A stretch of DNA of 64,000 nucleotides from positions 124,001-188,000 of the forward strand of contig NZ_JACCIU010000002.1 of NCBI RefSeq assembly GCF_019303535.1, in the 5' to 3' direction. The translations under genes and the position numbers were made by a program. This stretch comes from Lactobacillus sp. Sy-1. Its GTDB lineage: Bacteria; Bacillota; Bacilli; Lactobacillales; Lactobacillaceae. Below are positions 44,909-52,622 of the stretch, piece after piece. Under the pieces are notes generated by a model. It was not told the DNA's origin. It worked only from the letters and a program-made list of their open reading frames with translations, and did no database searches. Position 1 is the first letter of the stretch, and each line of letters opens with the position of its first letter.

Positions 44909-46327
44909 ATGCAAAAATTTACAAATCGGGTTTCGCTCCTCTGTTCAGCAATGGTTTTAGGGACGTTAGCGATTCAGCCGTTAGCAGTTAATGCTAGTTC
45001 ATCCCATCATCACGATGAGAAAGTTAGCAAGCAGGCTAAAAAGAGTCATCATGAAAAGAAGAGTCATCAATCTAAGTCTCACTCCAATATGGATAACAAG
45101 GATAGTAAGATCAACAAGAATACTAAGAACAATAAGACGCACCAATCCAAAAACAGTAGCTCAAATAATTCAACGCCAACCAGTCAAACGACCCCAACTG
45201 TTACTACTTCAGGTGCGGTAGGGTATGGTTCCAAAGCTACTGGTGGAACTGGGGCAACGACCGCAAATACTTTCCACGTTAGTACGCTACAAGACCTTAG
45301 GAGCGCTTTAAGTTCTAAGATTAGCGGCCCTAGAATTGTTTACATTGAAGGAAATATTGATGGGAACAATGGAAATACAGCAGCTAGTTATGCTCGGGAA
45401 ACTGGCTACGACTTAAATTCATACTTAAATGCTTACAATCCATCCACTTATGGTAAAAACAAGCCTTCCGGAACCCAAGAACAAGCCCGTCAAAAAGCTG
45501 AAGATAACCAGGGAAAGAATGTTAAAGTTGATGTCCCAAGTAATACAACAATCATTGGGGCAAAGGGCGTAACCCTTTCAAATGTTAACTTCATGGTGGA
45601 AAGTAATAATGTCATCCTGCAAAATCTACATATGATTGCACCAGTTGACTACTTCCCGCAATGGGATCCTACAGATGGCAGCACTGGGAATTGGAATTCC
45701 CAGTACGATGCGGTATCACTAAAGGGTGCAACAAACGTTTGGTTAAATCACAACCACTTTGAAGATGGAACAACTTCCGATGCGAATGCAGCAACTTACT
45801 ATGGTCGTCAATATCAACAACACGATGGACTAGTTGATATTACCGATGGTTCGGACTATGTCACTGCCAACTACAATATCTTTGCTGATCATGATAAGAC
45901 GATGTTAATTGGTAGCTCCGACAGTGACACCAGTGATAGCGGGAAATTACACGTAACAATTGCAGATAACTACTTTTTAAACGACATCCAAAGAATGCCA
46001 CGGGTTAGATACGGAGTTGTTGACGTGGTTAATAATTACTACCAAAACAACGGCGATACAGCCTATAAATTTAGTTACGCAATTGGTTCCGGACACCAAT
46101 CAACGATCTTAGCTCGGAATAACGTTGTGGATTCAAGTGGGGTTTCAAATAGCCACCTCGTTGAAAATGATGGTGGAAATAACATCACTAGCGTTGGCAA
46201 CGTCTTTAATGGCACTACGCTCAGCACAACGAATGGAAATGATAGTGCGGTTAACGATAATGTTACCGCCATTAGTGCTGATCAAGTTAAGGCAAACGTC
46301 TTAAACAACAGTGGAAATGATAAATAA
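44909..46327 (+). CDS. Secreted pectate lyase, polysaccharide lyase family 1
   Basis: The 472-residue protein has a signal peptide (cut near VNA), a linker of about 75 residues rich in His, Lys, Ser and Asn, then a PL1 beta-helix. Family motifs are YDAVSLKGATNVWLNHNHF, GLVDITDGSDYVTANYN, FADHDKTMLIGSSDSD (calcium-site aspartates) and RMPRVRYG, with the catalytic arginine. It should cleave polygalacturonate by beta-elimination outside the cell. There is no wall anchor unless the basic linker serves as one. ATG 44909 follows AAGGCGG. Such an enzyme is uncommon in lactic acid bacteria. Confidence 0.92.
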   Translation: MQKFTNRVSLLCSAMVLGTLAIQPLAVNASSSHHHDEKVSKQAKKSHHEKKSHQSKSHSNMDNKDSKINKNTKNNKTHQSKNSSSNNSTPTSQTTPTVTTSGAVGYGSKATGGTGATTANTFHVSTLQDLRSALSSKISGPRIVYIEGNIDGNNGNTAASYARETGYDLNSYLNAYNPSTYGKNKPSGTQEQARQKAEDNQGKNVKVDVPSNTTIIGAKGVTLSNVNFMVESNNVILQNLHMIAPVDYFPQWDPTDGSTGNWNSQYDAVSLKGATNVWLNHNHFEDGTTSDANAATYYGRQYQQHDGLVDITDGSDYVTANYNIFADHDKTMLIGSSDSDTSDSGKLHVTIADNYFLNDIQRMPRVRYGVVDVVNNYYQNNGDTAYKFSYAIGSGHQSTILARNNVVDSSGVSNSHLVENDGGNNITSVGNVFNGTTLSTTNGNDSAVNDNVTAISADQVKANVLNNSGNDK

Positions 46328-46351
46328 TTAACTCAATTAAATTGCAACACC

Positions 46352-46393
46352 AAAATCCCCGCTAGGTTGATTTGAACTTAGCAGGGATTTTAT
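46352..46393. terminator. Terminator behind pectate lyase
   Basis: AAAATCCC-GCTAGGTT pairs with AACTTAGC-GGGATTTT. It stands between the convergent pectate lyase and merR2 genes. Confidence 0.85.
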
Positions 46394-46419
46394 TGTTATT
46401 CTATTTATCATGCATTAAT

Positions 46420-46818
46420 CTATTTGAGATGCTTCTTTTCCAGTGCCCTTAATTCCCTTTCAGTTGCAAGCATGTGATTATCAAAGTGACTGATTTTGTA
46501 GTCCAAATGGTCAATTGCAGCTTGAATATCATCCCGTTTTTCTTCCATAATTTCGCGTTGTTGCTTTAACAGAGCAAGTTGTTCATTTTCACTATTTTGG
46601 ACCTGATCGAAAAGGTAAATATACTTTTTCAATTCATCAATTTCCATTCCAGCAGCCCGCATGGTCTTGGCAAAGTTGATCCGCCGAATTAAGTGTTCAT
46701 CGAAGTCACGAATTCCAGAATTACTTCTTTCAACGTATGGAATAATATGTTCTTTTTCATAGTACCTAATGGTGGATGCAGGCACATTAGTAATTTCACT
46801 AACTTGTTTAATATTCAT
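46420..46818 (-). CDS. MerR-family regulator (MerR2)
   Basis: The 132-residue protein has a MerR winged helix (MNIKQVSEITNVPASTIRYY, then RSNSGIRDFDEHLIRRI) and a long coiled coil (about residues 75-130, KQQREIMEEKRDDIQAAIDH). It has no cysteine cluster, so metals are an unlikely signal. AGGAGG precedes the start. A class-2 operator lies in its own promoter and in that of the reductase gene at 44195, which defines its probable targets. Confidence 0.9.
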   Translation of the reverse strand: MNIKQVSEITNVPASTIRYYEKEHIIPYVERSNSGIRDFDEHLIRRINFAKTMRAAGMEIDELKKYIYLFDQVQNSENEQLALLKQQREIMEEKRDDIQAAIDHLDYKISHFDNHMLATERELRALEKKHLK

Positions 46819-46846
46819 AAACTTAGCTCCTCCTTCTTAAACATAA

Positions 46847-46877
46847 ACAATACGCCTTAAACTTCACTTTAAGTCAA
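46847..46877 (-). promoter_or_regulatory. MerR-type promoter of merR2
   Basis: Minus strand: TTGACT, a 19-bp spacer starting TAAAGTGAAGTTTAAGG, TATTGT. The dyad CTTAAA/TTTAAG spans the spacer. Confidence 0.78.
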
Positions 46878-46929
46878 TCGATAATAATGGTTATTCTAAC
46901 TTTAACTTTAAGCTATTTGGCAGCATTAA

Positions 46930-46973
46930 TAAATAAAAAGCTTAGCGAAGGAGATTGATTATCTTCGCTAAGC
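46930..46973 (-). terminator. Terminator of the decarboxylase gene
   Basis: GCTTAGCGAAG pairs perfectly with CTTCGCTAAGC. A T-rich tract follows on the minus strand. Confidence 0.88.
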
Positions 46974-46980
46974 CTTTAAA

Positions 46981-48648
46981 TTAGTTATTCCGTTTGGAAA
47001 TCAGTTCACCCATTTCTGATAATGATGCTGGTGAATCGTTAAATTGCATATGGGCTTGGATTAAAATTAGTTTTTCAGGATGGTTCTTTGCCTCTTGAAG
47101 GGCGGTTGTGAACTCATTTTCAGTATTAACGTCAAACGCTAAGTATTGATCATCACTAGCGCCAAACGCCTTGGGCATGAGGGTGTAGTTTAAGCTGGGC
47201 ACGTCGTTATATACTGCATTCATGCCGTGAATCAATCTTTCAACAGTGTATCCATGATTATCAATGATGATAATAATTGGGTGTAAGTTATTTTTGATAA
47301 GCATTCCTAACTCTTGAATTGTTAACTGAAGAGAACCCTCTCCCGTTGACAAGATGTGGCGACTTTTGGGATCAGCTAGTTGGCTACCAATCATTGCGGG
47401 AAATGCATACCCAATTGATGCCCATAGTGGTTGGGCAACAAAATCCATCTTGGGCTTGAGGGTTAGTGGTGATAACCCAGAGAAAGAGGTTCCTGACTCT
47501 GCAACTAACGTTTCGCCAGAGGTAGTGGCAGCCATCAAAGCTTGGTCATAAAAATCTTGAGAAAGTGGGGCATCAGTTGTTTTTAGGGATTCAACTGGGT
47601 CAGCTTGGAATTCAAAGTCGCGGGGGCTAGAGAGGCTTTGTTCGGCAAGCTTAGTGACCACTGATTTAAAATTATAGTTATTCATGTAATGGTTACTTAC
47701 CCCCAGAATATCAACGGACTCATTGTTAATCGAAATCATTTTCCGGTCATCAAAACTCTGGGTAAACATTGCGGTTACGAAATCAGTTAGCTTGGCGCCA
47801 ATGCTTAAAACGAGGTCAGCTGAATCCACGATTGACTTCATCTTAGGGGTTGATAACGCTCCGTTATAGGTGCCGATGAACTGTGGTAATCCTTCGTCTA
47901 CGGCGGCTTTACCGAGTGCCAAATCGGTAAACGGCAGTTGGTTGTTCTGGATAAACTTAGCAATTGAAGCTCCCAAATGGAGGTGCTTTAGTTCGTGTCC
48001 CACTAATACTAGCGGATGCTTAGACTGATTCATAAATTCCATAATCGTGTCAACCAGTTGATTTGTTTCTGGAGTCTGGGTAGCTCCTAGGTTAAATTGA
48101 CTAGGAATCAAGTCACGTAACTTTTCGCTAACTGGCATCTTGGCAACGTCAATTGGAAGCGTTAGGTAAGCTGGTTTGCCAGTGTTGATCATTGATTGGA
48201 CCAGTTCATTAATGTCGTCAACTGGATGGTCAAACGTTAAATCACGGGTGTTTAATCCTAAGACCCGGTGCATTTCGGTAAATCGATCGAAATCACCATC
48301 CCCAAAGCTATGGTGAACTAACAGGTGCTTTTCCATATTGGTGGTTTTGGGAGCGCCAACAATCGATAATACCGGAACATTTTCTGCGAGGCTGCCTGCT
48401 AGTCCATTGTCAGAACTTAAGTCCCCAACTCCAAAAGTAGTCACCAGGGCAGCAAAGCCCCGTTTTCTAGCGTATCCATCTGCCATATAAGCTGCGTTTA
48501 ATTCATTTGCATTCCCAGCCCAGTGCATGTCATCACGCTCAACGATGTGATCTAAAAAGTCCAGGTTGTAGTCACCAGGGACCCCAAAAACCTCGTCACA
48601 ATTCATAAATTTAATTACATCTACTAAGTAATCCGCAAGTGTATACAT
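46981..48648 (-). CDS. Thiamine-diphosphate 2-oxoacid decarboxylase
   Basis: The 555-residue protein matches pyruvate/indolepyruvate/ketoisovalerate decarboxylases such as KivD. It has the cofactor glutamate in GNANELNAAYMADGYAR, the catalytic His pair in LLVHHSFGDGDF, and the TPP segment GEGSLQLTIQELG ending DNHGYTVERLIHG. The usual GDGS is GEGS here, an Asp-to-Glu change at a Mg2+ ligand. It should turn 2-oxo acids into aldehydes, perhaps from leucine-pathway keto acids. A LysR gene is divergent and probably controls it. Confidence 0.9.
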   Translation of the reverse strand: MYTLADYLVDVIKFMNCDEVFGVPGDYNLDFLDHIVERDDMHWAGNANELNAAYMADGYARKRGFAALVTTFGVGDLSSDNGLAGSLAENVPVLSIVGAPKTTNMEKHLLVHHSFGDGDFDRFTEMHRVLGLNTRDLTFDHPVDDINELVQSMINTGKPAYLTLPIDVAKMPVSEKLRDLIPSQFNLGATQTPETNQLVDTIMEFMNQSKHPLVLVGHELKHLHLGASIAKFIQNNQLPFTDLALGKAAVDEGLPQFIGTYNGALSTPKMKSIVDSADLVLSIGAKLTDFVTAMFTQSFDDRKMISINNESVDILGVSNHYMNNYNFKSVVTKLAEQSLSSPRDFEFQADPVESLKTTDAPLSQDFYDQALMAATTSGETLVAESGTSFSGLSPLTLKPKMDFVAQPLWASIGYAFPAMIGSQLADPKSRHILSTGEGSLQLTIQELGMLIKNNLHPIIIIIDNHGYTVERLIHGMNAVYNDVPSLNYTLMPKAFGASDDQYLAFDVNTENEFTTALQEAKNHPEKLILIQAHMQFNDSPASLSEMGELISKRNN

Positions 48649-48768
48649 TTTAATCCGCTCCTTTAATTATTTGAATGATTCTAGTTTATTTAAAAACGAA
48701 CTTCCCAACAATATTCATTGTGTTAAGATGTTATTAACTTTTGGTTATCATTGGAGTGCGATTAAAGA

Positions 48769-49641
48769 ATGTTTACGCTAAATCAATTACGATATTTTTA
48801 TACCCTTGCCCAAAAATTAAACTACCGCATGGCAGCGGATGAATTATACATTAGCGAGCCCGCTTTGAGTAAGCAAATCCATCAGCTAGAGGCTAATTTA
48901 AATCTAAAGCTATTTCAAAAACAGGGCCGCAACATTGTCCTATCTAAAGATGGTCATCAGATTATGATTCACGTTGTGAAGGTCCTTCGTCAAATAGATG
49001 AATTATCAGCATCAGTGGAACAAATTCAAAATCCCAATAATGCCAGTTTAAGGATTGGGATTTCGGGTAATCAAATGGTTTATAAACATTTGAGGGCCTT
49101 GAAAGTAGCATTTCCCAACTTAAGTGTGCACTTAAAGGAGTTGCAGTCGGCAAAAATTGTCCAACAACTTAAGGCTGGTGAACTAGACCTGGGGGTTACT
49201 TACCTGCCCGTTAATGATAACGAACTTACTAACCGCTTCATTTTAAACGATGATTTACTAGTCGTTGGAAGTAAGAACAATCCGTTGCTCAGCCAGCGAA
49301 CCTCAATTGATTTAACTACGTTATCTCAAATGGAGCTAGCGGTTTTATCCGATGATTATTATGTCCGGAGGATGTTAGACCGTTTCTTTGCCGAGGAGTT
49401 GATTATTCCTAGTTACCAATTCGAACTTAATAACTACCAAAGTTGTATTAACATGGTGCTTAATACCAACGCCCTAACTGTGATTCCCCGTTCTTTTTTG
49501 AGCACTAATGATTTTAAAATGGTAACGGTAATCCCAATTAACAATGCCCCATTAAAATTACGAATGGGCCTAATTACTTTAAAGACGACGCCGTTGTCTA
49601 AGCCAATGCAAGTATTGAGAGCGCTTTTGATTAATGGCTGA
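48769..49641 (+). CDS. LysR-family transcriptional regulator
   Basis: The 290-residue protein has the LysR helix-turn-helix at the N terminus (FTLNQLRYFYTLAQKLNYRM, ISEPALSKQIHQLEANL) and a two-lobed effector domain (about 90-290). It is divergent from the 2-oxoacid decarboxylase with 120 bp between, the classic arrangement for a LysR activator and its target. The effector may be a 2-oxo acid (inference). Confidence 0.92.
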   Translation: MFTLNQLRYFYTLAQKLNYRMAADELYISEPALSKQIHQLEANLNLKLFQKQGRNIVLSKDGHQIMIHVVKVLRQIDELSASVEQIQNPNNASLRIGISGNQMVYKHLRALKVAFPNLSVHLKELQSAKIVQQLKAGELDLGVTYLPVNDNELTNRFILNDDLLVVGSKNNPLLSQRTSIDLTTLSQMELAVLSDDYYVRRMLDRFFAEELIIPSYQFELNNYQSCINMVLNTNALTVIPRSFLSTNDFKMVTVIPINNAPLKLRMGLITLKTTPLSKPMQVLRALLING

Positions 49642-49689
49642 TTTGATTATGCTACAATTAAGTGAATACCAATTTAGGAGGAATTTAGA

Positions 49690-49977
49690 ATGATTGTTGT
49701 AAACGTTAGAATTACGATTGATCCTAATAAACGGGATGAATATCTGAGCTTTATCGATGATTTAGTTACTAAGTCATTGCATGATAAGGGCAACTTAGCT
49801 TACGGTCACTACCAAGATGTCAACAACGAAAATCAGTACTTAATATTGGAACATTGGGATGGCCAAGCTAGTTTGGATGCTCACCTAGCCACACCACATT
49901 TGAATAATTTTAAGGATCACATTGGTGATTACGTTACTGAAAAGCCGGAGTTATTATTTATGCATCCTGAGCAATAG
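49690..49977 (+). CDS. ABM-family monooxygenase (YgiN-like)
   Basis: The 95-residue ferredoxin-like dimeric protein has VVNVRITIDPNKRDEYLSFI, SLHDKGNLAYGHYQD, LILEHWDGQASLDAHLATPHL, the usual pattern of antibiotic-biosynthesis-monooxygenase domain proteins. Members oxidise quinols or act in heme or stress metabolism; the substrate is not readable. AGGAGG precedes the start. It follows the LysR gene by 48 bp and ends at a terminator. Confidence 0.88.
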   Translation: MIVVNVRITIDPNKRDEYLSFIDDLVTKSLHDKGNLAYGHYQDVNNENQYLILEHWDGQASLDAHLATPHLNNFKDHIGDYVTEKPELLFMHPEQ

Positions 49978-49984
49978 TCTGATT

Positions 49985-50016
49985 AAGTCGTCATTTTTAA
50001 AATGGCGGCTTTTTTG
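49985..50016 (+). terminator. Terminator behind the ABM gene
   Basis: AGTCGTCATTT pairs with AAATGGCGGCT using G-U pairs, followed by six Ts. Confidence 0.75.
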
Positions 50017-50026
50017 TTTAGATGAA

Positions 50027-50055
50027 TTGCGTTTAAGAACATTTGTTCGTATAAT
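50027..50055 (+). promoter_or_regulatory. SOS promoter with LexA box
   Basis: TTGCGT, a 17-bp spacer, perfect TATAAT. The spacer carries AGAACATTTGTTCG (50036-50049), a near-perfect copy of the Gram-positive LexA box CGAACRNRYGTTYG. Confidence 0.85.
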
Positions 50056-50083
50056 AGTACTATAAATGAAGGAGGGATAAATA

Positions 50084-51382
50084 TTGGACTATCTGAAAGA
50101 GCCGCACGGGGTATTTATGGTAATTGATAATAAGTCATTCTATGCAAGCGTCGAAAGCATTAAGTTAGGATTAAATCCAATGAAATCGGTTTTAGTAGTC
50201 CTATCCGAAAATGATAATACTAACGGCGGATTGATTCTGGCGACTTCTCCGCAAGCTAAAAAGCTTTATCACTTGAAAAACGTTGACCGGAAACGCGACT
50301 TGCCTAATGACGGCCGGATGATTATTGTGCCACCTAGAATGAACTTATACATCGAAAAAAATCTAGCGGTTAATAATGTTTTTAGACGCTTTGCCGCTGA
50401 GGCCGATGTTTATCCCTATTCGATTGATGAATCAATTATTGACATGACTAAGTCATGGCGATTATTTGGAGATACCCATAAATCGGTAGCCCGCGCCATT
50501 CAATTAGCGGTAAAAAAGGAACTAGGTTTGTATACGACCGTTGGAATTGGTGAAAATCCGATGCAAGCAAAGCTGGCTTTAGATATCTTAGCTAAGCATG
50601 ATTACGACATGATTGGTGAACTAAATTATGAGACGTTTGCTCAAACAATTTGGCCGATTACGAATTTAAGTTCGATTTGGAGTATCGGAAAGCGGACAGC
50701 TCTGCACTTAAATGAGATTGGAATTGAATCAATGGGTGACTTAGCGAATACCGATCCCTACTACCTACAGCAAGAATTTGGGGTAATAGGCGGGCAACTA
50801 TTTGCCTTAGCAAATGGGATTGATAGAGCCCAACTAGATCAGCCCGTTAAGGCCAAGTCCAAAAGTGTCGGTAATTCACAAGTGCTATCCCATGATTATC
50901 ACCATGCTGAGGAAATTAAGGTTGTAATTAGAGAGATTGGCGAACAGGTTGCTGCACGGCTGAGGCATCAGCATAAACAGGCGACTAAGGTGCATCTACG
51001 GGTTGGTTTTAGCTTTGCTGCCCAGTCGGATGGGCTTGGAAAGGGATTTGCACATTCCCAAAAAATCGATGTCACTGATAGTACGGCGGAACTAATTAAA
51101 GTGCTGTTATCAATGTTTGATAAGTATTGGAATGGGGAAAGTGTACGTAATATTGCGGTGAACTATGGTGGACTAGTTGATGAGCATGGCGAACAAATTA
51201 ACCTCTTTGATTCATTATCATCCCAAGTCAAAAGACATGACTTGGATAAGATAGTTGATCAAATTCGTGATAAATTTGGCACCAATTCAATTATGCATCC
51301 ATATAATCTTAAACGGGGAGCTACCAGAATTACACGGAGTAACTTGGTGGGTGGCCATAATGGTGGAAATTCATTTAAATAG
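50084..51382 (+). CDS. Y-family DNA polymerase (UmuC/DinB type)
   Basis: The 432-residue translesion polymerase has VFMVIDNKSFYASVESIKLG (first metal aspartate), YSIDESIIDMTKSW (metal Asp-Glu) and a helix-hairpin-helix region (ITNLSSIWSIGKRTALHLNEIGI). It lacks the C-terminal beta-clamp motif only if shortened; this end was not resolved by eye. The type resembles UvrX/YqjW of Bacillus, which are SOS-controlled. It starts with TTG after GGAGGG. A LexA box overlaps its promoter and a YolD-like gene follows after 12 bp. Confidence 0.92.
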   Translation: MDYLKEPHGVFMVIDNKSFYASVESIKLGLNPMKSVLVVLSENDNTNGGLILATSPQAKKLYHLKNVDRKRDLPNDGRMIIVPPRMNLYIEKNLAVNNVFRRFAAEADVYPYSIDESIIDMTKSWRLFGDTHKSVARAIQLAVKKELGLYTTVGIGENPMQAKLALDILAKHDYDMIGELNYETFAQTIWPITNLSSIWSIGKRTALHLNEIGIESMGDLANTDPYYLQQEFGVIGGQLFALANGIDRAQLDQPVKAKSKSVGNSQVLSHDYHHAEEIKVVIREIGEQVAARLRHQHKQATKVHLRVGFSFAAQSDGLGKGFAHSQKIDVTDSTAELIKVLLSMFDKYWNGESVRNIAVNYGGLVDEHGEQINLFDSLSSQVKRHDLDKIVDQIRDKFGTNSIMHPYNLKRGATRITRSNLVGGHNGGNSFK

Positions 51383-51394
51383 GAGGGGCACATT

Positions 51395-51772
51395 ATGATT
51401 AAGCATCCAGTTAGCGACGAAACTGCACAGCGGTTTATTGATAATGATTTTCACGACCGGGGAATGATGAAATGGCAGGGGTTTATGCTAAGCGACCATA
51501 CTGCATACATTGAACGAGAAAAACACCTAGCAGCAACGGTTACCCGTCCTCAACAGTCAATTAATGTTATTAGGGACTTAGTTCGGCAATCCTTAGATGA
51601 ACACCTACCAACCGCAATTCAAATTAACTTTTGGGATCACGATCAGCCCATTGAAGTCAAGGGGATGGTAAAGGGTGTGCAATCAAATCAATTATTTATC
51701 CGGACTTCAAATGGGATTGAATCGTTTGCTACTGATTCAATTCGGAATGTTCATTTTATTCCAAATCAGTGA
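51395..51772 (+). CDS. YolD-like protein
   Basis: The 125-residue protein has the YolD-like signature RGMMKWQGFMLSDHTAYI near residue 22. YolD-like proteins are commonly encoded next to SOS-type Y-family polymerases in Firmicutes and are thought to be their UmuD-like partners. AGGAGG lies in the gap. It is co-transcribed with the polymerase and so is under the same LexA box. Confidence 0.88.
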   Translation: MIKHPVSDETAQRFIDNDFHDRGMMKWQGFMLSDHTAYIEREKHLAATVTRPQQSINVIRDLVRQSLDEHLPTAIQINFWDHDQPIEVKGMVKGVQSNQLFIRTSNGIESFATDSIRNVHFIPNQ

Positions 51773-51833
51773 TACTTTTTGAATTTTGGTTTACAATTAA
51801 TTTGTGAACTAATTGGAAAAGAAGGAATTGCTT

Positions 51834-52091
51834 ATGAAAAAATACGGATTATTGGCACTTGCGGTTTTTTCGCCCATCATATCAATTATTTTATTTTTTA
51901 ATGCTAGGGTATGTTATAAAAATTATTATTATTTAAGTCACCTTTATCGTGGTGATTTAAAGTCAGACATTATTGGAACACCTTCTGGTGAAATAATCAG
52001 AATGTGGTTATCGTTATTATTTGGGTGTGCATTATTAATTATTTTTTTAATATCTCTTTATAAATATTTACGGTTGGATAATAAAGAATAG
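51834..52091 (+). CDS. Small membrane protein, unknown function
   Basis: The 85-residue protein has two membrane segments: YGLLALAVFSPIISIILFF and MWLSLLFGCALLIIFLISLY, with a loop of about 25 residues rich in Tyr, Arg and Lys. ATG 51834 follows GAAGGA at seven bases. It lies 61 bp after the YolD-like gene, and no terminator is evident, so SOS read-through is possible. No family recognised. Confidence 0.65.
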   Translation: MKKYGLLALAVFSPIISIILFFNARVCYKNYYYLSHLYRGDLKSDIIGTPSGEIIRMWLSLLFGCALLIIFLISLYKYLRLDNKE

Positions 52092-52331
52092 CCCGCTATG
52101 ATAGCATTCTTGCTAATAATATCTTATTTGTTTCAAAAACATTATTTTTTGTGAGCTTTATATTTGTGTTATATGAAATAAGTGATATAGTAATATATGT
52201 AAATTAAATTATGAACAAAAATTAATAAACAATTTTGATTTAATTTATATGATATTAATTAATAAATTCTGGTTTACACTTGTGTTATGTACAAAATGTG
52301 TTATTGTATAGTCGAACCGAGGCGGATTATT

Positions 52332-52556
52332 ATGAAAATAAATATAAAAGCGTACTTAGACGACAATAACCTATCTATTTATCGAGTTGCAAAAGCATCT
52401 GGATTTGGATACACCACACTTCATAAATCTTTTAATAAACAGCAATCTAGTTCGACTTCAATAAATTTACGTGATTTACGAGCGATTGCTATTGCTCAAC
52501 ATTTAAAAATGTGGGAAGTTCTCAAGAGACTTGAGGAGAGTTACTTAGGATTGTAA
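52332..52556 (+). CDS. Small XRE-type HTH protein upstream of clpL
   Basis: The 74-residue protein is essentially one Cro/CI-type helix-turn-helix: KAYLDDNNLSIYRVAKASGF, GYTTLHKSFNKQ, INLRDLRAIAIAQHL. ATG 52332 has GAGGCGG before it. It lies 66 bp before clpL without a terminator, so it may be co-transcribed and may control the pair. The region before it holds the short palindrome ACACTTGTGT (52276-52285) and repeated TGTGTTAT, candidate binding sites. Confidence 0.75.
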   Translation: MKINIKAYLDDNNLSIYRVAKASGFGYTTLHKSFNKQQSSSTSINLRDLRAIAIAQHLKMWEVLKRLEESYLGL

Positions 52557-52622
52557 CCAGTAATTTAAAACATTGTAAATAAAAAATTTTAATTTAATAA
52601 ATAAGAAATGAGGAATGTTTTT

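Noticed and set aside
52557-52622. CtsR or CIRCE heat-shock element before clpL
   Set aside because: I find neither the CtsR heptad repeat nor the CIRCE inverted repeat in this short AT-rich gap.
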